Source: Piscirickettsiaceae bacterium
GTDB lineage: Bacteria; Pseudomonadota; Gammaproteobacteria; Nitrosococcales; Methylophagaceae
Reading direction: 5' to 3'
Assembly: GCA_024685975.1 (NCBI GenBank)
Contig: JAIBDZ010000003.1
Location: 1 to 64,000 of the forward strand
DNA length: 64,000 nt
In this document: one piece after another, positions 37,137 to 46,049 of the stretch
How positions within the stretch are numbered: position 1 is the stretch's first letter
Layout: every line of letters begins with the position of its first letter
The notes under the pieces: generated by a model
What the model was told of the DNA's origin: nothing
The model's input: only the letters and a program-made list of their open reading frames with translations
The model's database searches: none
Made by a program: the position numbers and the translations under genes

Positions 37137-38492
37137 TTAAGCCGATTTCTTACTATTTTTTTCAGGAATGGCGATGCCTTGCTCCCTAAAACTTGAAATT
37201 TTGTAACGCAATGTTCTTTCGCTAATACCCAATTCTTTTGCGGTTAAGCGTCGACTGCAATTATTTTTTTCTAATGCTTCCAAAATATGGCGTTGCTCGT
37301 GACTGCGTAAGTCATCTCCTAAACTGCTTGAGCTTGAAACGATGTGCTCCTCTGTTTCTACCGGAGAAGCCATGCTCTCAAAAGCCAAATCTTTTGCCGT
37401 CACGACACTGCCTGATTGCAGTATCAGTGCTCTTTGCAAGACATTATCTAACTCACGCACATTACCGTGCCAAGGGTGGCTTAATAAGCTTTTCTCGGCA
37501 CAAGCACTAAACATCGGCATTGCTCGACCAATATTATCACTGTGTTTTTGCATGATTTGATAAGACAACGGCATGATATCTTCAGGTCGTTGGCGCAATG
37601 GCAATAACTGTAGAGGGAAAACATTCAAACGATAAAAGAGATCTTCTCTAAACCGACCCGCATTGACTTCTTCTCTTAATAAACGGTTGGTTGTCGCCAG
37701 TACACGAACATCTAATGAAATCGTTTTACGTCCACCAATACGTTCGACTTCGCGCTCTTGTATCACTCGCAGAAGCTTAGCTTGCAGGTTTAAGTCCATT
37801 TCAGAAATTTCATCTAATAGGATCGTGCCTTGATTCGCCTGTTCAAATTTACCGGCATAGGCTTGGCTTGCGCCAGTAAAAGCACCTTTTTCATAACCAA
37901 ATAACGTTGCTTCCAACATATTTTCAGGAATGGCTGCACAATTTATCGCAATAAAAGGGTTATCAACACGCGGTGAATGATTATGTAAAAAGCGCGCTAG
38001 CACCTCTTTACCTGTACCGCTTTCGCCACTGATCAATACCGTCGCATCAGTTTCTGCAACGCGACTCGCCAAGCTGACAATATCTTTAGAGGACTTATCG
38101 ACGGCGACCATTTGTTCATCATTCGTAACGGCGCGAACATAACGTTGCACTCTTTCTAATAAATCATCGGCTTCGAATGGCTTAATCAGATAGTCACTCG
38201 CGCCTTCATGTAAGGCATCAACAGCCCCTTCGACTGTGCCGTATGCCGTCATGATTAATACCGGCAATTCAGGCATTAACGCTTTGGCCTTTTTCAATAG
38301 GGTATGACCATCCATTGGACGCATTTGCAAATCACTCAATAATAAACCGATGGGTTCATTGGCAAGCTTATCTAATGCACTTTGACCTTGATCTGTTGCC
38401 GTTACGTTATAACCGGCAAGCTCCAAGGTGTCACACAAAGCGCCACGTAAATGACTATCGTCTTCTACTACTAAGATTGTTGGCTGACTCAT
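37137..38492 (-). CDS. fleR: Sigma-54-dependent flagellar response regulator FleR (FlrC)
   Basis: This 451-residue NtrC-type activator has a receiver domain with phospho-acceptor Asp54 (LLLSDLQMRP) and Lys104. The AAA+ domain has Walker A GESGTGKE near 156-163 and the sigma-54-contacting GAFTGA loop, and a Fis-type HTH sits at the C-terminus (NNCSRRLTAKELGISERTLRYKI). FleR is the second-tier activator of basal-body and hook genes in polar flagellates. It overlaps fleS by 4 bp. Confidence 0.95.
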   Translation of the reverse strand: MSQPTILVVEDDSHLRGALCDTLELAGYNVTATDQGQSALDKLANEPIGLLLSDLQMRPMDGHTLLKKAKALMPELPVLIMTAYGTVEGAVDALHEGASDYLIKPFEADDLLERVQRYVRAVTNDEQMVAVDKSSKDIVSLASRVAETDATVLISGESGTGKEVLARFLHNHSPRVDNPFIAINCAAIPENMLEATLFGYEKGAFTGASQAYAGKFEQANQGTILLDEISEMDLNLQAKLLRVIQEREVERIGGRKTISLDVRVLATTNRLLREEVNAGRFREDLFYRLNVFPLQLLPLRQRPEDIMPLSYQIMQKHSDNIGRAMPMFSACAEKSLLSHPWHGNVRELDNVLQRALILQSGSVVTAKDLAFESMASPVETEEHIVSSSSSLGDDLRSHEQRHILEALEKNNCSRRLTAKELGISERTLRYKISSFREQGIAIPEKNSKKSA

Positions 38493-39685
38493 TGGTTTGT
38501 TTCCTTCTCTTTCTGATTGTGCGCTCGGCTTATATTGCCTTGGTAATAAGGAAGTCTGATGCTAAACGTACTTCCTTCTCCATCATCACTGGCAAACCAT
38601 AGTGTGCCGCGATGTGCTTTTACAATTGAATTAACAACGGGTAACCCCAAACCTGTTCCTGATGAACGGGTGGTATAAAACGGGGTTAATATTTTTTCTT
38701 GATGTTCAGGTGAAATGCCAACGCCATTATCTTCGACACTGATTTCGACCCACTTCAGGCCTTTTTCATCTTCAATATGTTCAGCGTATATAGTGATTTC
38801 GCCGTCTGGCTCACAGGCTGATTTTGCATTATTTAATAGATTATTAATGGCGCTAGCTAAGGCATCGTGGCTGCCATAAACATAGGCATTGTTTAATGAG
38901 TTATTCACTTGTAGATCAAATCGTTCAGCATCAGCTTGTGTCCGAAACTGTTGTTCGACTGTTTTACAAAGCTTCTCAACTGACACAGGCGCGGTATTGG
39001 CCATGTCACCACGAGAAAATGCCAACATATCTTTAATGAGGCCTTCCATATGGGTGATGCTATCGTGAAGTTTTTGGGCGAATTTTTGTCGTAACGGTAA
39101 CGCGGTTTCTTCTTTCATCAAAGGAGAGAGATATAACATCGCGGATGACAATGGCGTTCTAATTTGATGCGCCAACCTTGCAGCGACCTCACCCATCGCT
39201 GAGAGACGTTGCAGGTGAGAGACTTTCAATTGGAGTTGGCGAGTTTCCGTTACGTCATTTAATAAAACGATTTGGCCCGGTTCATCTTTTAAGGGATTGG
39301 TTGAGATATGCAGTAGTCGCCCATCTAATAGTGCGACATCAGCGCTATTATCAGCTTTAGGCGCAAAAGCGCGTTCGATAACGGTTGTCCACTCTTGCTC
39401 TAATAGCGGTTCGCCTAACATTTCGACAGCTGCAGGATTGCATTGTTGGATACGACCTTGACCGTTTAAAACAATGACACCACCCGGCAAGACATCTAAT
39501 AACTGCTCAAACCGATTGGCGAGGCGGTTGGCTTGTTTGACTGTATGCCCTGCCGTTGTTAATCGCTTAGGTGTTTGTGTCAGACGTGTTTCTGCATTAT
39601 TGCCTTTCGCTAAAACCGTATTAAAGATCGGTTGATGAAGATACGAATGTTGTTCGGCATAATCAGTTGTTGTTTTTAATCCCAT
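38489..39685 (-). CDS. fleS: Flagellar sensor histidine kinase FleS (FlrB)
   Basis: This 398-residue soluble kinase partners FleR. A PAS-like domain lies at about 58-145 (LLDVLPGGVIVLNGQGRIQQCNPAA). HisKA has His173 in ARLAHQIRTPLSSAML, and HATPase has the N-box INNLLNNAKSA, G1 VEDNGVGI and G2 GTGLGLPVV. I chose ATG 39685 with GGAGTG upstream. The longer frame starts at a GTG (39721) that lies on or upstream of the expected transcription start from the sigma-54 site at 39727-39742. No membrane helices are present, as in FlrB. Confidence 0.94.
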   Translation of the reverse strand: MGLKTTTDYAEQHSYLHQPIFNTVLAKGNNAETRLTQTPKRLTTAGHTVKQANRLANRFEQLLDVLPGGVIVLNGQGRIQQCNPAAVEMLGEPLLEQEWTTVIERAFAPKADNSADVALLDGRLLHISTNPLKDEPGQIVLLNDVTETRQLQLKVSHLQRLSAMGEVAARLAHQIRTPLSSAMLYLSPLMKEETALPLRQKFAQKLHDSITHMEGLIKDMLAFSRGDMANTAPVSVEKLCKTVEQQFRTQADAERFDLQVNNSLNNAYVYGSHDALASAINNLLNNAKSACEPDGEITIYAEHIEDEKGLKWVEISVEDNGVGISPEHQEKILTPFYTTRSSGTGLGLPVVNSIVKAHRGTLWFASDDGEGSTFSIRLPYYQGNISRAHNQKEKETNQ

Positions 39686-39726
39686 GTTCACTCCGGACGC
39701 AATACTTTTGTCGTGTATCACATAAG

Positions 39727-39742
39727 AGCAAAAACCATGCCT
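39727..39742 (-). promoter_or_regulatory. Sigma-54 promoter of fleSR-fliEFGHIJ
   Basis: The minus strand reads AGGCATGGTTTTTGCT, agreeing with TGGCACG-N4-TTGCW except at two positions. It is expected to be activated by FleQ. Its position supports the downstream ATG (39685) as the fleS start. Confidence 0.8.
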
Positions 39743-39799
39743 TTAATTATAAATCAATATATTTCAACAACTTAAAATAACAATGCCAACAAAATGACG

Positions 39800-41266
39800 C
39801 TACCCTTCGAGTTCAGCTTCTCGTTGAATTCCATATTTTTTCATTTTTTCTACAAGGGTTGTACGTTGCATTTTAAGTTTTTTCGCTGCATGAGCGACAA
39901 CGCCATCAGCATCTTCAATCGCTTGCTTAATCAATAAGTATTCCAGATTCGCTAAATGTTGTTTTAGATCCATCCCTTCTTCCGGAATAGTTTCCGCAGC
40001 GGTCGAGGGCTCAACAGGTGCTGGCGACACATTTTCAGTTTGTTTAGGTGTAGCTGAAACAGGCTCCGACACGGGCGCGTGCTCAATGACTTGCATCACC
40101 GCTTCCGGTAAATCGCCATCTAATAATTGATATTTTTCCGGCAGATCATCGAAATCAACCGTCGTATAGGGGTACATAATCACCAGCCGCTCAATGACAT
40201 TGCCTAACTCTCTGACATTACCAGGCCAAGCATAACGACATAATGAAGCGATAGCTTTGGCGGTCAGCCTCACACTTCCTCTGTTTTCATGTTCAATACG
40301 CGTGATCAATTCATTAATTAATAAAGGAATATCTTCAGGGCGTTCTCGTAATGCTGGCATTTCAATCGGAAAAACATTCAAACGATAATATAAGTCTTCC
40401 CGGAACTGACCTTCAGCAATTTGCGTTTCTAAATTTCGATGCGTCGCGGCAATAATACGCACATTGGCCGTTATTAATTTATTACTGCCCACTCGTTCAT
40501 AGACTTTTTCTTGCAGGACACGTAACAATTTTACTTGCATGGATAATGGCATGTCGCCGATTTCATCTAAAAAGAGCGTACCGCCTTCTGCCATCTCAAA
40601 ACGGCCTTTACGTGTCGTTATCGCTCCGGTAAAAGCACCTTTTTCGTGACCAAACAACTCGCTTTCAAGCAACTCTCCTGGAATCGCACCACAGTTTATC
40701 GGCACAATTGGTTTTTTACGACGGGAAGATAAGTGATGTAAATTACGTGCGACCACTTCTTTCCCAGTCCCAGACTCACCTAAAATAAGCACATTGGCTT
40801 CAGAATCTGACACTTGTTCAATCATTTGCATGACTTGCTTCATTTGACGGCTATTCCCCGTCAATAATGGCACCTCATCTTCATGAGAGCCACGACGGTC
40901 TTGCTGACCGCGATACACTGTCGCTTGTTGTAGAGCATTGCTCAATTGTGGGTATTTAACCGGAAAACGTAATACGCCTAATACGCCTGGAAACTCTAAC
41001 CAATTTGCTTCTGGCAATTCAAGACAAAAAACGGCTAGTGGTAATTCGTGATTCACGATTTCTCGTAACACCTGCTTCGTTTGATAACTGTCTTCACCTG
41101 CTCCAACAATCACCATTACGATATCACGTAAATTATCAATTCCTTCTGACCAGAACTCGGGATTCTCGGCGATGACGGGGGTGCAATTGATAAACTCAAC
41201 TAACGTCGCCAGCATGGCTCGTCTATCAGCATCAACATCAACTATTAAGACATTATTTGAGCTCAT
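39800..41266 (-). CDS. fleQ: Flagellar master regulator FleQ (FlrA), sigma-54 activator
   Basis: This 488-residue protein has a degenerate receiver-like N-domain (about 1-115; no phospho-acceptor context). The AAA+ domain has Walker A GESGTGKE (163-170), KEVVARN just after it and the GAFTGA loop. A Fis-type HTH lies at the end (DGVVAHAAKKLKMQRTTLVEKMKKYGI). A Pro/Ala/Glu-rich linker lies at about 390-440. In Pseudomonas FleQ an LFRS motif before the AAA+ core helps bind cyclic di-GMP; the same place here reads EVPL (131-134). It is transcribed on its own between fliT and fleS. Confidence 0.95.
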   Translation of the reverse strand: MSSNNVLIVDVDADRRAMLATLVEFINCTPVIAENPEFWSEGIDNLRDIVMVIVGAGEDSYQTKQVLREIVNHELPLAVFCLELPEANWLEFPGVLGVLRFPVKYPQLSNALQQATVYRGQQDRRGSHEDEVPLLTGNSRQMKQVMQMIEQVSDSEANVLILGESGTGKEVVARNLHHLSSRRKKPIVPINCGAIPGELLESELFGHEKGAFTGAITTRKGRFEMAEGGTLFLDEIGDMPLSMQVKLLRVLQEKVYERVGSNKLITANVRIIAATHRNLETQIAEGQFREDLYYRLNVFPIEMPALRERPEDIPLLINELITRIEHENRGSVRLTAKAIASLCRYAWPGNVRELGNVIERLVIMYPYTTVDFDDLPEKYQLLDGDLPEAVMQVIEHAPVSEPVSATPKQTENVSPAPVEPSTAAETIPEEGMDLKQHLANLEYLLIKQAIEDADGVVAHAAKKLKMQRTTLVEKMKKYGIQREAELEG

Positions 41267-41335
41267 CCTCTCTCCCTAAGTGAGTCAATTAAGATTTGAC
41301 CTGCACTATGCAATATAAGCTATTAAGAGATATCA

Positions 41336-41364
41336 AGTTAACCACTAATATTGTTGATTGTCAA
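41336..41364 (-). promoter_or_regulatory. Sigma-70 promoter candidate of fleQ
   Basis: A perfect TTGACA (41359-41364) is followed after 17 bp by TTAACT (41336-41341) on the minus strand, about 70 bp before the fleQ ATG. A sigma-70 promoter is what is expected for the class I flagellar gene. Confidence 0.55.
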
Positions 41365-41403
41365 AAAAATGACGCCACATTAATGGGAAGAGAAATAGGA
41401 TGT

Positions 41404-41706
41404 TCAGGAATACGCTTTTTTGACTTTATGACTTTGGTTCATTTTACCCAATGCCACCATCGCCTCTGAGCGTTTTTCAGCACAATATGTCGTGAGTTGT
41501 TCATTTAATGCGATAAGTCGATTCATCTCTTTTTGCACTCTCGGCGCTAACTTGGCTGGGGTATCGGATAAATTGATTTGTTGAATCACTTGCTGTCGTG
41601 ATTGGTTCAATGGGGTTAATTCTTCCCATTTTTCTGCTTGTGCCAACACCAATAACTCTTCAGTTGCAACAATCGCTTGAGCTAATAAGGTTAATTGTGT
41701 TGCCAT
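41404..41706 (-). CDS. fliT: FliT-like flagellar chaperone
   Basis: This 100-residue, all-helical, Gln/Leu-rich protein resembles FliT, the cytoplasmic chaperone for the filament cap FliD. The segment WEELTPLNQSRQQVIQQI and the later LIALNEQLTTYCAEKRSEAMVAL are typical of the family. Conservation is weak, so the call rests on size, helical character and its place 12 bp after fliS. The fliS-fliT pair is likely read from the sigma-28 site ahead of fliS. Confidence 0.8.
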   Translation of the reverse strand: MATQLTLLAQAIVATEELLVLAQAEKWEELTPLNQSRQQVIQQINLSDTPAKLAPRVQKEMNRLIALNEQLTTYCAEKRSEAMVALGKMNQSHKVKKAYS

Positions 41707-41718
41707 ATTGATTCGAGA

Positions 41719-42117
41719 TTACGCCGGTGTGTGGTATTCAGCAGGAATCGCATCCCAACCCGATTTTATTTCAATGATTAGCTGGCCGACTTCATCTAAT
41801 AACACAGGATCATTCTTAATGTTCGCTTCTAATAAGCGTCTTTCCATATAGTTATAGAGTTCAAGTAAGTTTTGAGCAAAATCCCCGCCTACTTCGACAT
41901 TTAAACAAGAACGCAAACTATCAATAATCGAGATAGCCCAACTAATGTGTTCTCCCTTTTTTGTAATGTCTTTTTTGGCCATAAAGCCTTTTGCCGCTAA
42001 GATTTTCTCTAGGGCGCCTTCCATGAGCATTTGCACAAGTCTGTGCGGTGAAGCCGTCTCAATACCACCTTGAATATGGTTATGACGATATTGCTGCATC
42101 GCGGTATTGGCATTCAT
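41719..42117 (-). CDS. fliS: Flagellin export chaperone FliS
   Basis: FliS binds the flagellin C-terminus and prevents premature polymerisation. Signatures are MQQYRHNHIQGGIETASPHRLVQMLMEGALEKILAAKGFM, ISWAISIIDSLRSCLNVEVGGDFAQNLLELYNYMERRLLEANIKND and a C-terminal GWDAI. I chose the ATG at 42117 (MNANTAMQQYR) because AAGGAA lies 8-13 bases upstream and it matches FliS N-termini. The open frame extends 12 codons further, to 42153. Confidence 0.95.
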   Translation of the reverse strand: MNANTAMQQYRHNHIQGGIETASPHRLVQMLMEGALEKILAAKGFMAKKDITKKGEHISWAISIIDSLRSCLNVEVGGDFAQNLLELYNYMERRLLEANIKNDPVLLDEVGQLIIEIKSGWDAIPAEYHTPA

Positions 42118-42177
42118 ATTTTTTTCCTTATTTTTAGACATTATATGCTGCAAGCATCGTACTTGCTTCTAGTCTTT

Positions 42178-42204
42178 TTATCGTCAAATCGATAAGATTC
42201 TTTA
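42178..42204 (-). promoter_or_regulatory. Sigma-28 (FliA) promoter of fliS-fliT
   Basis: On the minus strand TAAAGAAT, an 11-bp spacer and GACGATAA fit the consensus TAAAGTTT-N11-GCCGATAA, with 7 of 8 matches in the -10 element. It lies in the 117-bp gap between fliD and the chosen fliS start. Confidence 0.8.
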
Positions 42205-42234
42205 ACAAAATATGTGCTTCATTCGTCATATTAT

Positions 42235-43611
42235 TTATGAGCTACTATTAATCGTCGGTAAATTTGCTAACTGCGTTGTTAAAAACGAACCGATGCTATT
42301 GAGCTCACTGATTAAGCTATCTAAAGCACTAAATTGAGAACGGTAACGCGCTTCAATCACTTCTAAACGAAGCTCTAACGCTTCATTCTCATCGCCGATA
42401 TCCTCAATTTGTTCTTCGATGCTTTCTGTTCTTGCTGTGAAAACACCATCAGAAGCAACATAACGCTCGATTAGACTATCGATTCGGTTTGATAATCCTT
42501 GTTCTTCATTTGTAAATAGGTCTGCAATATCAGCACTATTCCCGCTTATTGCCGAGCTGAGTTTGTCTTCATCAATATCTAAGCCACCCGAATCATTTGT
42601 GGTGATACCGAGTTCAGCAAGTGTAGCTAAATCCAACCCATCAACAGGATCTGATATTGCTTGACGAATTTGGCTTTGTAATCCTCTAACACCAGCATCA
42701 CCTTGTAATTGGCCAGCCGTGCCTGTATCCGCATCAAAAGCTGTTAACCGAGCAATACTTTCAGCAACCTTGTTATAAGCACTAACAAAATCGCTTACTT
42801 TATCTTGAATGGCGTCGTCATCTAAATTGACCGTTAAAGTTTCTGTGACACCCACTTCTGCTTTTTCTAATGAAAAGGTGATGCCCGTAATCACATCTGA
42901 GAAGCTATTACTATCTCTGGTAACTTGTTGCTGATCGACTAGAATAATGGCATCTTGCGCTTGTTGGATCGCTGTTAAATTAGCCGTTGCCAACCGCGTT
43001 AAGTCAAAGCCATCACCAGCATTATCATCAGTTGCGACAATATCGATAGTATTGGCCGCGCCAACTTTATCTGATGTCAAAATCAGCCGTGTTCCTGAAT
43101 CAACATGAATTAACGATGCTGTAACGCCAGGATTATCATCTGCATTATTGATAGCATCTCGTATACCTTCTAGGCTTTGATTGCTACTATCAATCGACAC
43201 AGAAAAACTATCACTACCCAGCGTAATATCAAGCGTACCGGTTCCAACTGTTTCAGACTCTGACGTTGTGAAATCAGCACTTCTTAGACGTTCGGCTTGC
43301 GCTAGCTGTGTAATCTCTATCTCATAACTTCCATCAACAGCCGTCTCATCTGCTGTTGCCGTAAAGTACTCATCGTCTGATGATGAAGCCGTTCTTGCTA
43401 AAAAATCAGAACGATCTTGCAATGCTTGTACAGCAGTCTGGAAGCTTGCAAGATCGCTTGATAGTGTACCAATGGCCGACAAATCAGCTTGTAAGTCTGC
43501 TTCTTGTGTTGCCAACCTCAGCGCCGCAGTTTGTCCTTCAGCTGCAACTAACTGCGTCACTAGACTTTCAATATCTAAGCCTGAACCTATTCCACTTGCC
43601 GTAATTGCCAT
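42235..43611 (-). CDS. fliD: Flagellar filament cap protein FliD (hook-associated protein 2)
   Basis: This 458-residue protein has the FliD N-terminal domain (GIGSGLDIESLVTQLVAAE). Its variable central region contains two flagellin-hook-IN-like parts (SVSIDSSNQSLEGIRDAINNADDNPGVTASLI). The C-terminal coiled-coil domain is LNSIGSFLTTQLA preceded by LRLEVIEARYRSQFSALDSLISEL. FliD caps the growing filament and aids flagellin insertion. Length is normal. It comes 19 bp after flaG and shares its transcript. Confidence 0.96.
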   Translation of the reverse strand: MAITASGIGSGLDIESLVTQLVAAEGQTAALRLATQEADLQADLSAIGTLSSDLASFQTAVQALQDRSDFLARTASSSDDEYFTATADETAVDGSYEIEITQLAQAERLRSADFTTSESETVGTGTLDITLGSDSFSVSIDSSNQSLEGIRDAINNADDNPGVTASLIHVDSGTRLILTSDKVGAANTIDIVATDDNAGDGFDLTRLATANLTAIQQAQDAIILVDQQQVTRDSNSFSDVITGITFSLEKAEVGVTETLTVNLDDDAIQDKVSDFVSAYNKVAESIARLTAFDADTGTAGQLQGDAGVRGLQSQIRQAISDPVDGLDLATLAELGITTNDSGGLDIDEDKLSSAISGNSADIADLFTNEEQGLSNRIDSLIERYVASDGVFTARTESIEEQIEDIGDENEALELRLEVIEARYRSQFSALDSLISELNSIGSFLTTQLANLPTINSSS

Positions 43612-43630
43612 TGCCTTATCCTTCTTTTAT

Positions 43631-44014
43631 TTAGGCTTGTGAATTAAACAAATTAATGGCTTTATCTTTTTCTTCACTTAACCTTCTTGCAATTTCCAAG
43701 ACCTCTTCAGACGGATATTGACGAATGACTTCTTCCGTTTCCTTATCTAGGACAGTCACAATATCTTTACCGCTGACTTCATCAACGGTGAATTGCAAAC
43801 TTCTTTGCAAGCTTTGTACATAGTCATTAATGTTACTGACTGCTGTTTCCAAAGTATCAGCCGACTCAAACTGGCTTTGCTCTTTATTACCAACAGGTTG
43901 GGATTGCGTTACCGCAACTGATCCAGTTTGTTGACTTTTATTCGTGGCAGCAGGGGTTACTTTGGCTCCATTTGCATCCAAAGTCAGCGTTTTTGTTTGG
44001 TTATTAATTTCCAT
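43631..44014 (-). CDS. flaG: FlaG family flagellar protein
   Basis: This 127-residue protein has a low-complexity N-terminal half and the conserved FlaG C-terminal domain (about 66-120; VSNINDYVQSLQRSLQFTVDEVSGKDIVTVLDKETEEVIRQYPSEEVLEIARRLSE). FlaG influences filament length in polar flagellates; its biochemical role is unclear. Its GGAGG ribosome-binding site lies just after the fliC terminator, so expression requires read-through or a weak local promoter. Confidence 0.94.
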   Translation of the reverse strand: MEINNQTKTLTLDANGAKVTPAATNKSQQTGSVAVTQSQPVGNKEQSQFESADTLETAVSNINDYVQSLQRSLQFTVDEVSGKDIVTVLDKETEEVIRQYPSEEVLEIARRLSEEKDKAINLFNSQA

Positions 44015-44031
44015 AACGCCCTCCTTTTAAT

Positions 44032-44073
44032 AAAAAAGGATTAATGGGCCCACCTAAGTAGACCCATTATCCT
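44032..44073 (-). terminator. Rho-independent terminator after fliC
   Basis: On the minus strand AGGATAATGGG pairs with CCCATTAATCCT (one bulged base) around a 13-14 base loop, followed by TTTTTT. It sits 8 bp after the fliC stop and just before flaG, which would reduce flaG-fliD expression relative to flagellin. Confidence 0.85.
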
Positions 44074-44081
44074 GCCTGTTA

Positions 44082-45872
44082 TTAGCCTAATAAACTCAAT
44101 ACATTTTGTGGTAATGCATTGGCTTGAGCTAAGATGGCTGTACCTGCTTGTTGCAAGATTTGGCCACGAGTTAAGTTAGCTGTTTCAGCAGCAAAGTCAG
44201 CGTCTAAAATACGACTACGCGCCGCAGATAAGTTTTCTGATGTTGTTGCTAAGTTAGTGATAACTGATTCAAAACGGTTTTGAATCGCACCGAAAGTACT
44301 TCGTAAATCACTAATTGATGTTAAAGCAGCGTCAACACGGCGAATCAATGTATTAGCATTATCTACTGTTGTCACATCACCTGACGCCAAACTACCTGAA
44401 ACGGCAGCATCAGGAGAGCCGACTGTTGTTGTACCCACAGTACCACTAATCGCAACAGCTTCAGCAGAATATATATTCAAGAAACCATTATCGTCTAATT
44501 CAGCTGATGCATCACTACCTAGAGCAGTATTAACGGCATCAACAAAACTTTGTGCTGTAGTGTAAGACCCCGCTGCCACAAAGACTTCATCGTTAGTACC
44601 GATTGTGATACCAAAATCAGTTGCACCGACGACTAATGTTGCACCATCAGCACCGGCTGTTGTAGTCGGTGTACCAAATGTAGCAGCGTCAGTACCTGCG
44701 ATAACGGGAGCATCATTACCCGCACCTGTCGCAACGGTCTCAATCGTTAATACACCAGAACCATCACCACTCACACTATATGTGCCTGCTGATTGCAAAT
44801 CTAATGCAGCTTGTAACTGTGTGACATTCGTCGCTTCATCCGCACCGCTTAAGGTGATAGCTGAACCACCATCAACAGTGATAGATTTATTTGCTGATGC
44901 ATCAGCCGTTGTAGTCCCAACGAATGCAGCTGTTGCAAATGTACCATCCGATGTTGTTCCGTTTGCAGCACCTGTTGAACCAACCGCATCAGAAAAAGAC
45001 GTTGCTATAACAATATCGGTGTTATCTGTTTTGGTAATTTGTAAATCACCACCAGCCACTGTTCCTGTTTGCGTATAATCACCATTTGATGCAGCGATGA
45101 ATGCGGCAACATCAGTATCAAGTTGAGCAGCATCCGCATCACCAACTAAATTATCTGATACTAGCGTACCATCAATTGTAAGTTGGAAGGCGTCGGCAGC
45201 ATTATCCGATGCAGCTTGTGTATAGGCACCTGAAACAGCTGTTTGCGAAACGGTTGCAAAATCAAAATCAGCGACGGTACCCGTTACTGTTGACCCAGCA
45301 GAACTATCTTCGTTCGCAACAGTGCTGAGGTCGACCGTACCTGTACTAATAGCAAACGCACCTAAATCTGATTCACGTACGCTTGTTGATAAATCTAATG
45401 AAATGATTTCGCCAACGTTAGCACCAATTTGGAATGACGCATTACCGAAGCTACCATCTAAGATTTTTTGACCATTAAACGATGTTTGGTTGGCAACACG
45501 ATCAATTTCAGCGATACGTTGTTGAATTTCTAAATCAAGTGCCGCTCTATCAGATGCAGAGTTTGTTGCATTTGCAGCTTGCACTGAAAGCTCGCGGATA
45601 CGTTGTAAGTTTTGTGATACTTCACCCAACGCGCCTTCAGCCGTTTGAGATAAAGAAATTGCATCATTCGCATTTCGTGCCGCTTGGTCTAGACCACGGA
45701 TTTGAGTTGTAAACCGGTCTGAGATTGCAAGACCTGCCGCATCATCTTTTGCACTGTTAATACGTAGACCTGAAGAAAGTCTTTCCAATGATGTTGCTAA
45801 AGAATTTTGCGATGCATTTAAGTTACGTTGTGCATTTAAAGATGCAATATTAGTATTAATGACTTGAGCCAT
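44082..45872 (-). CDS. fliC: Flagellin
   Basis: This 596-residue filament subunit has the conserved D0/D1 ends: [50 protein letters not shown], and [45 protein letters not shown]. The central part (about 180-480) is very rich in Ala, Thr, Ser, Gly and Asp, with repeated beta-type segments resembling flagellin hook-IN motifs. This surface-exposed region is larger than in a typical 280-400-residue polar flagellin. A sigma-28 site lies about 90 bp upstream and a terminator directly follows. Only one flagellin gene is in the window. Confidence 0.97.
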   Translation of the reverse strand: MAQVINTNIASLNAQRNLNASQNSLATSLERLSSGLRINSAKDDAAGLAISDRFTTQIRGLDQAARNANDAISLSQTAEGALGEVSQNLQRIRELSVQAANATNSASDRAALDLEIQQRIAEIDRVANQTSFNGQKILDGSFGNASFQIGANVGEIISLDLSTSVRESDLGAFAISTGTVDLSTVANEDSSAGSTVTGTVADFDFATVSQTAVSGAYTQAASDNAADAFQLTIDGTLVSDNLVGDADAAQLDTDVAAFIAASNGDYTQTGTVAGGDLQITKTDNTDIVIATSFSDAVGSTGAANGTTSDGTFATAAFVGTTTADASANKSITVDGGSAITLSGADEATNVTQLQAALDLQSAGTYSVSGDGSGVLTIETVATGAGNDAPVIAGTDAATFGTPTTTAGADGATLVVGATDFGITIGTNDEVFVAAGSYTTAQSFVDAVNTALGSDASAELDDNGFLNIYSAEAVAISGTVGTTTVGSPDAAVSGSLASGDVTTVDNANTLIRRVDAALTSISDLRSTFGAIQNRFESVITNLATTSENLSAARSRILDADFAAETANLTRGQILQQAGTAILAQANALPQNVLSLLG

Positions 45873-45962
45873 GGCGATTCTCCTCTATTCGGGTCGGACG
45901 CCAATCCGTTTTATAATTAACAGATATACATTCAAATGACGTATTCACTGTCTCCGCTTATG

Positions 45963-45989
45963 TTAACGACGTTACTAATAAGAACTTTA
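45963..45989 (-). promoter_or_regulatory. Sigma-28 (FliA) promoter of fliC
   Basis: On the minus strand TAAAGTTC, an 11-bp spacer and GTCGTTAA match TAAAGTTT-N11-GCCGATAA at 13 of 16 positions. The predicted leader is about 85 nt, ending in AGAGGAG before the fliC ATG. Confidence 0.85.
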
Positions 45990-45998
45990 GAGTTATTT

Positions 45999-46014
45999 TG
46001 TGATCTACATCACG
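45999..46014. promoter_or_regulatory. CRP/Vfr-type operator upstream of fliC
   Basis: TGTGA-N6-TCACG is a near-perfect CRP-family palindrome. Its centre lies about 50 bp upstream of the predicted sigma-28 start. No CRP gene is in the window, and the match alone does not prove binding. Confidence 0.55.
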
Positions 46015-46049
46015 TTTTTTGTGCTTACAGAAACTCATGTCATTTACGC

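Noticed and set aside
39721-39800. A second sigma-54 site (TGGCATTGTTATTTTA) between fleQ and fleS
   Set aside because: The -12 GC is missing at the required spacing; the site at 39727-39742 fits much better.
44605-45078. 157-aa Val/Ala/Pro-rich open frame antisense to fliC
   Set aside because: Mirror of the Thr/Ala/Gly-rich flagellin centre; low complexity and no ribosome-binding site.
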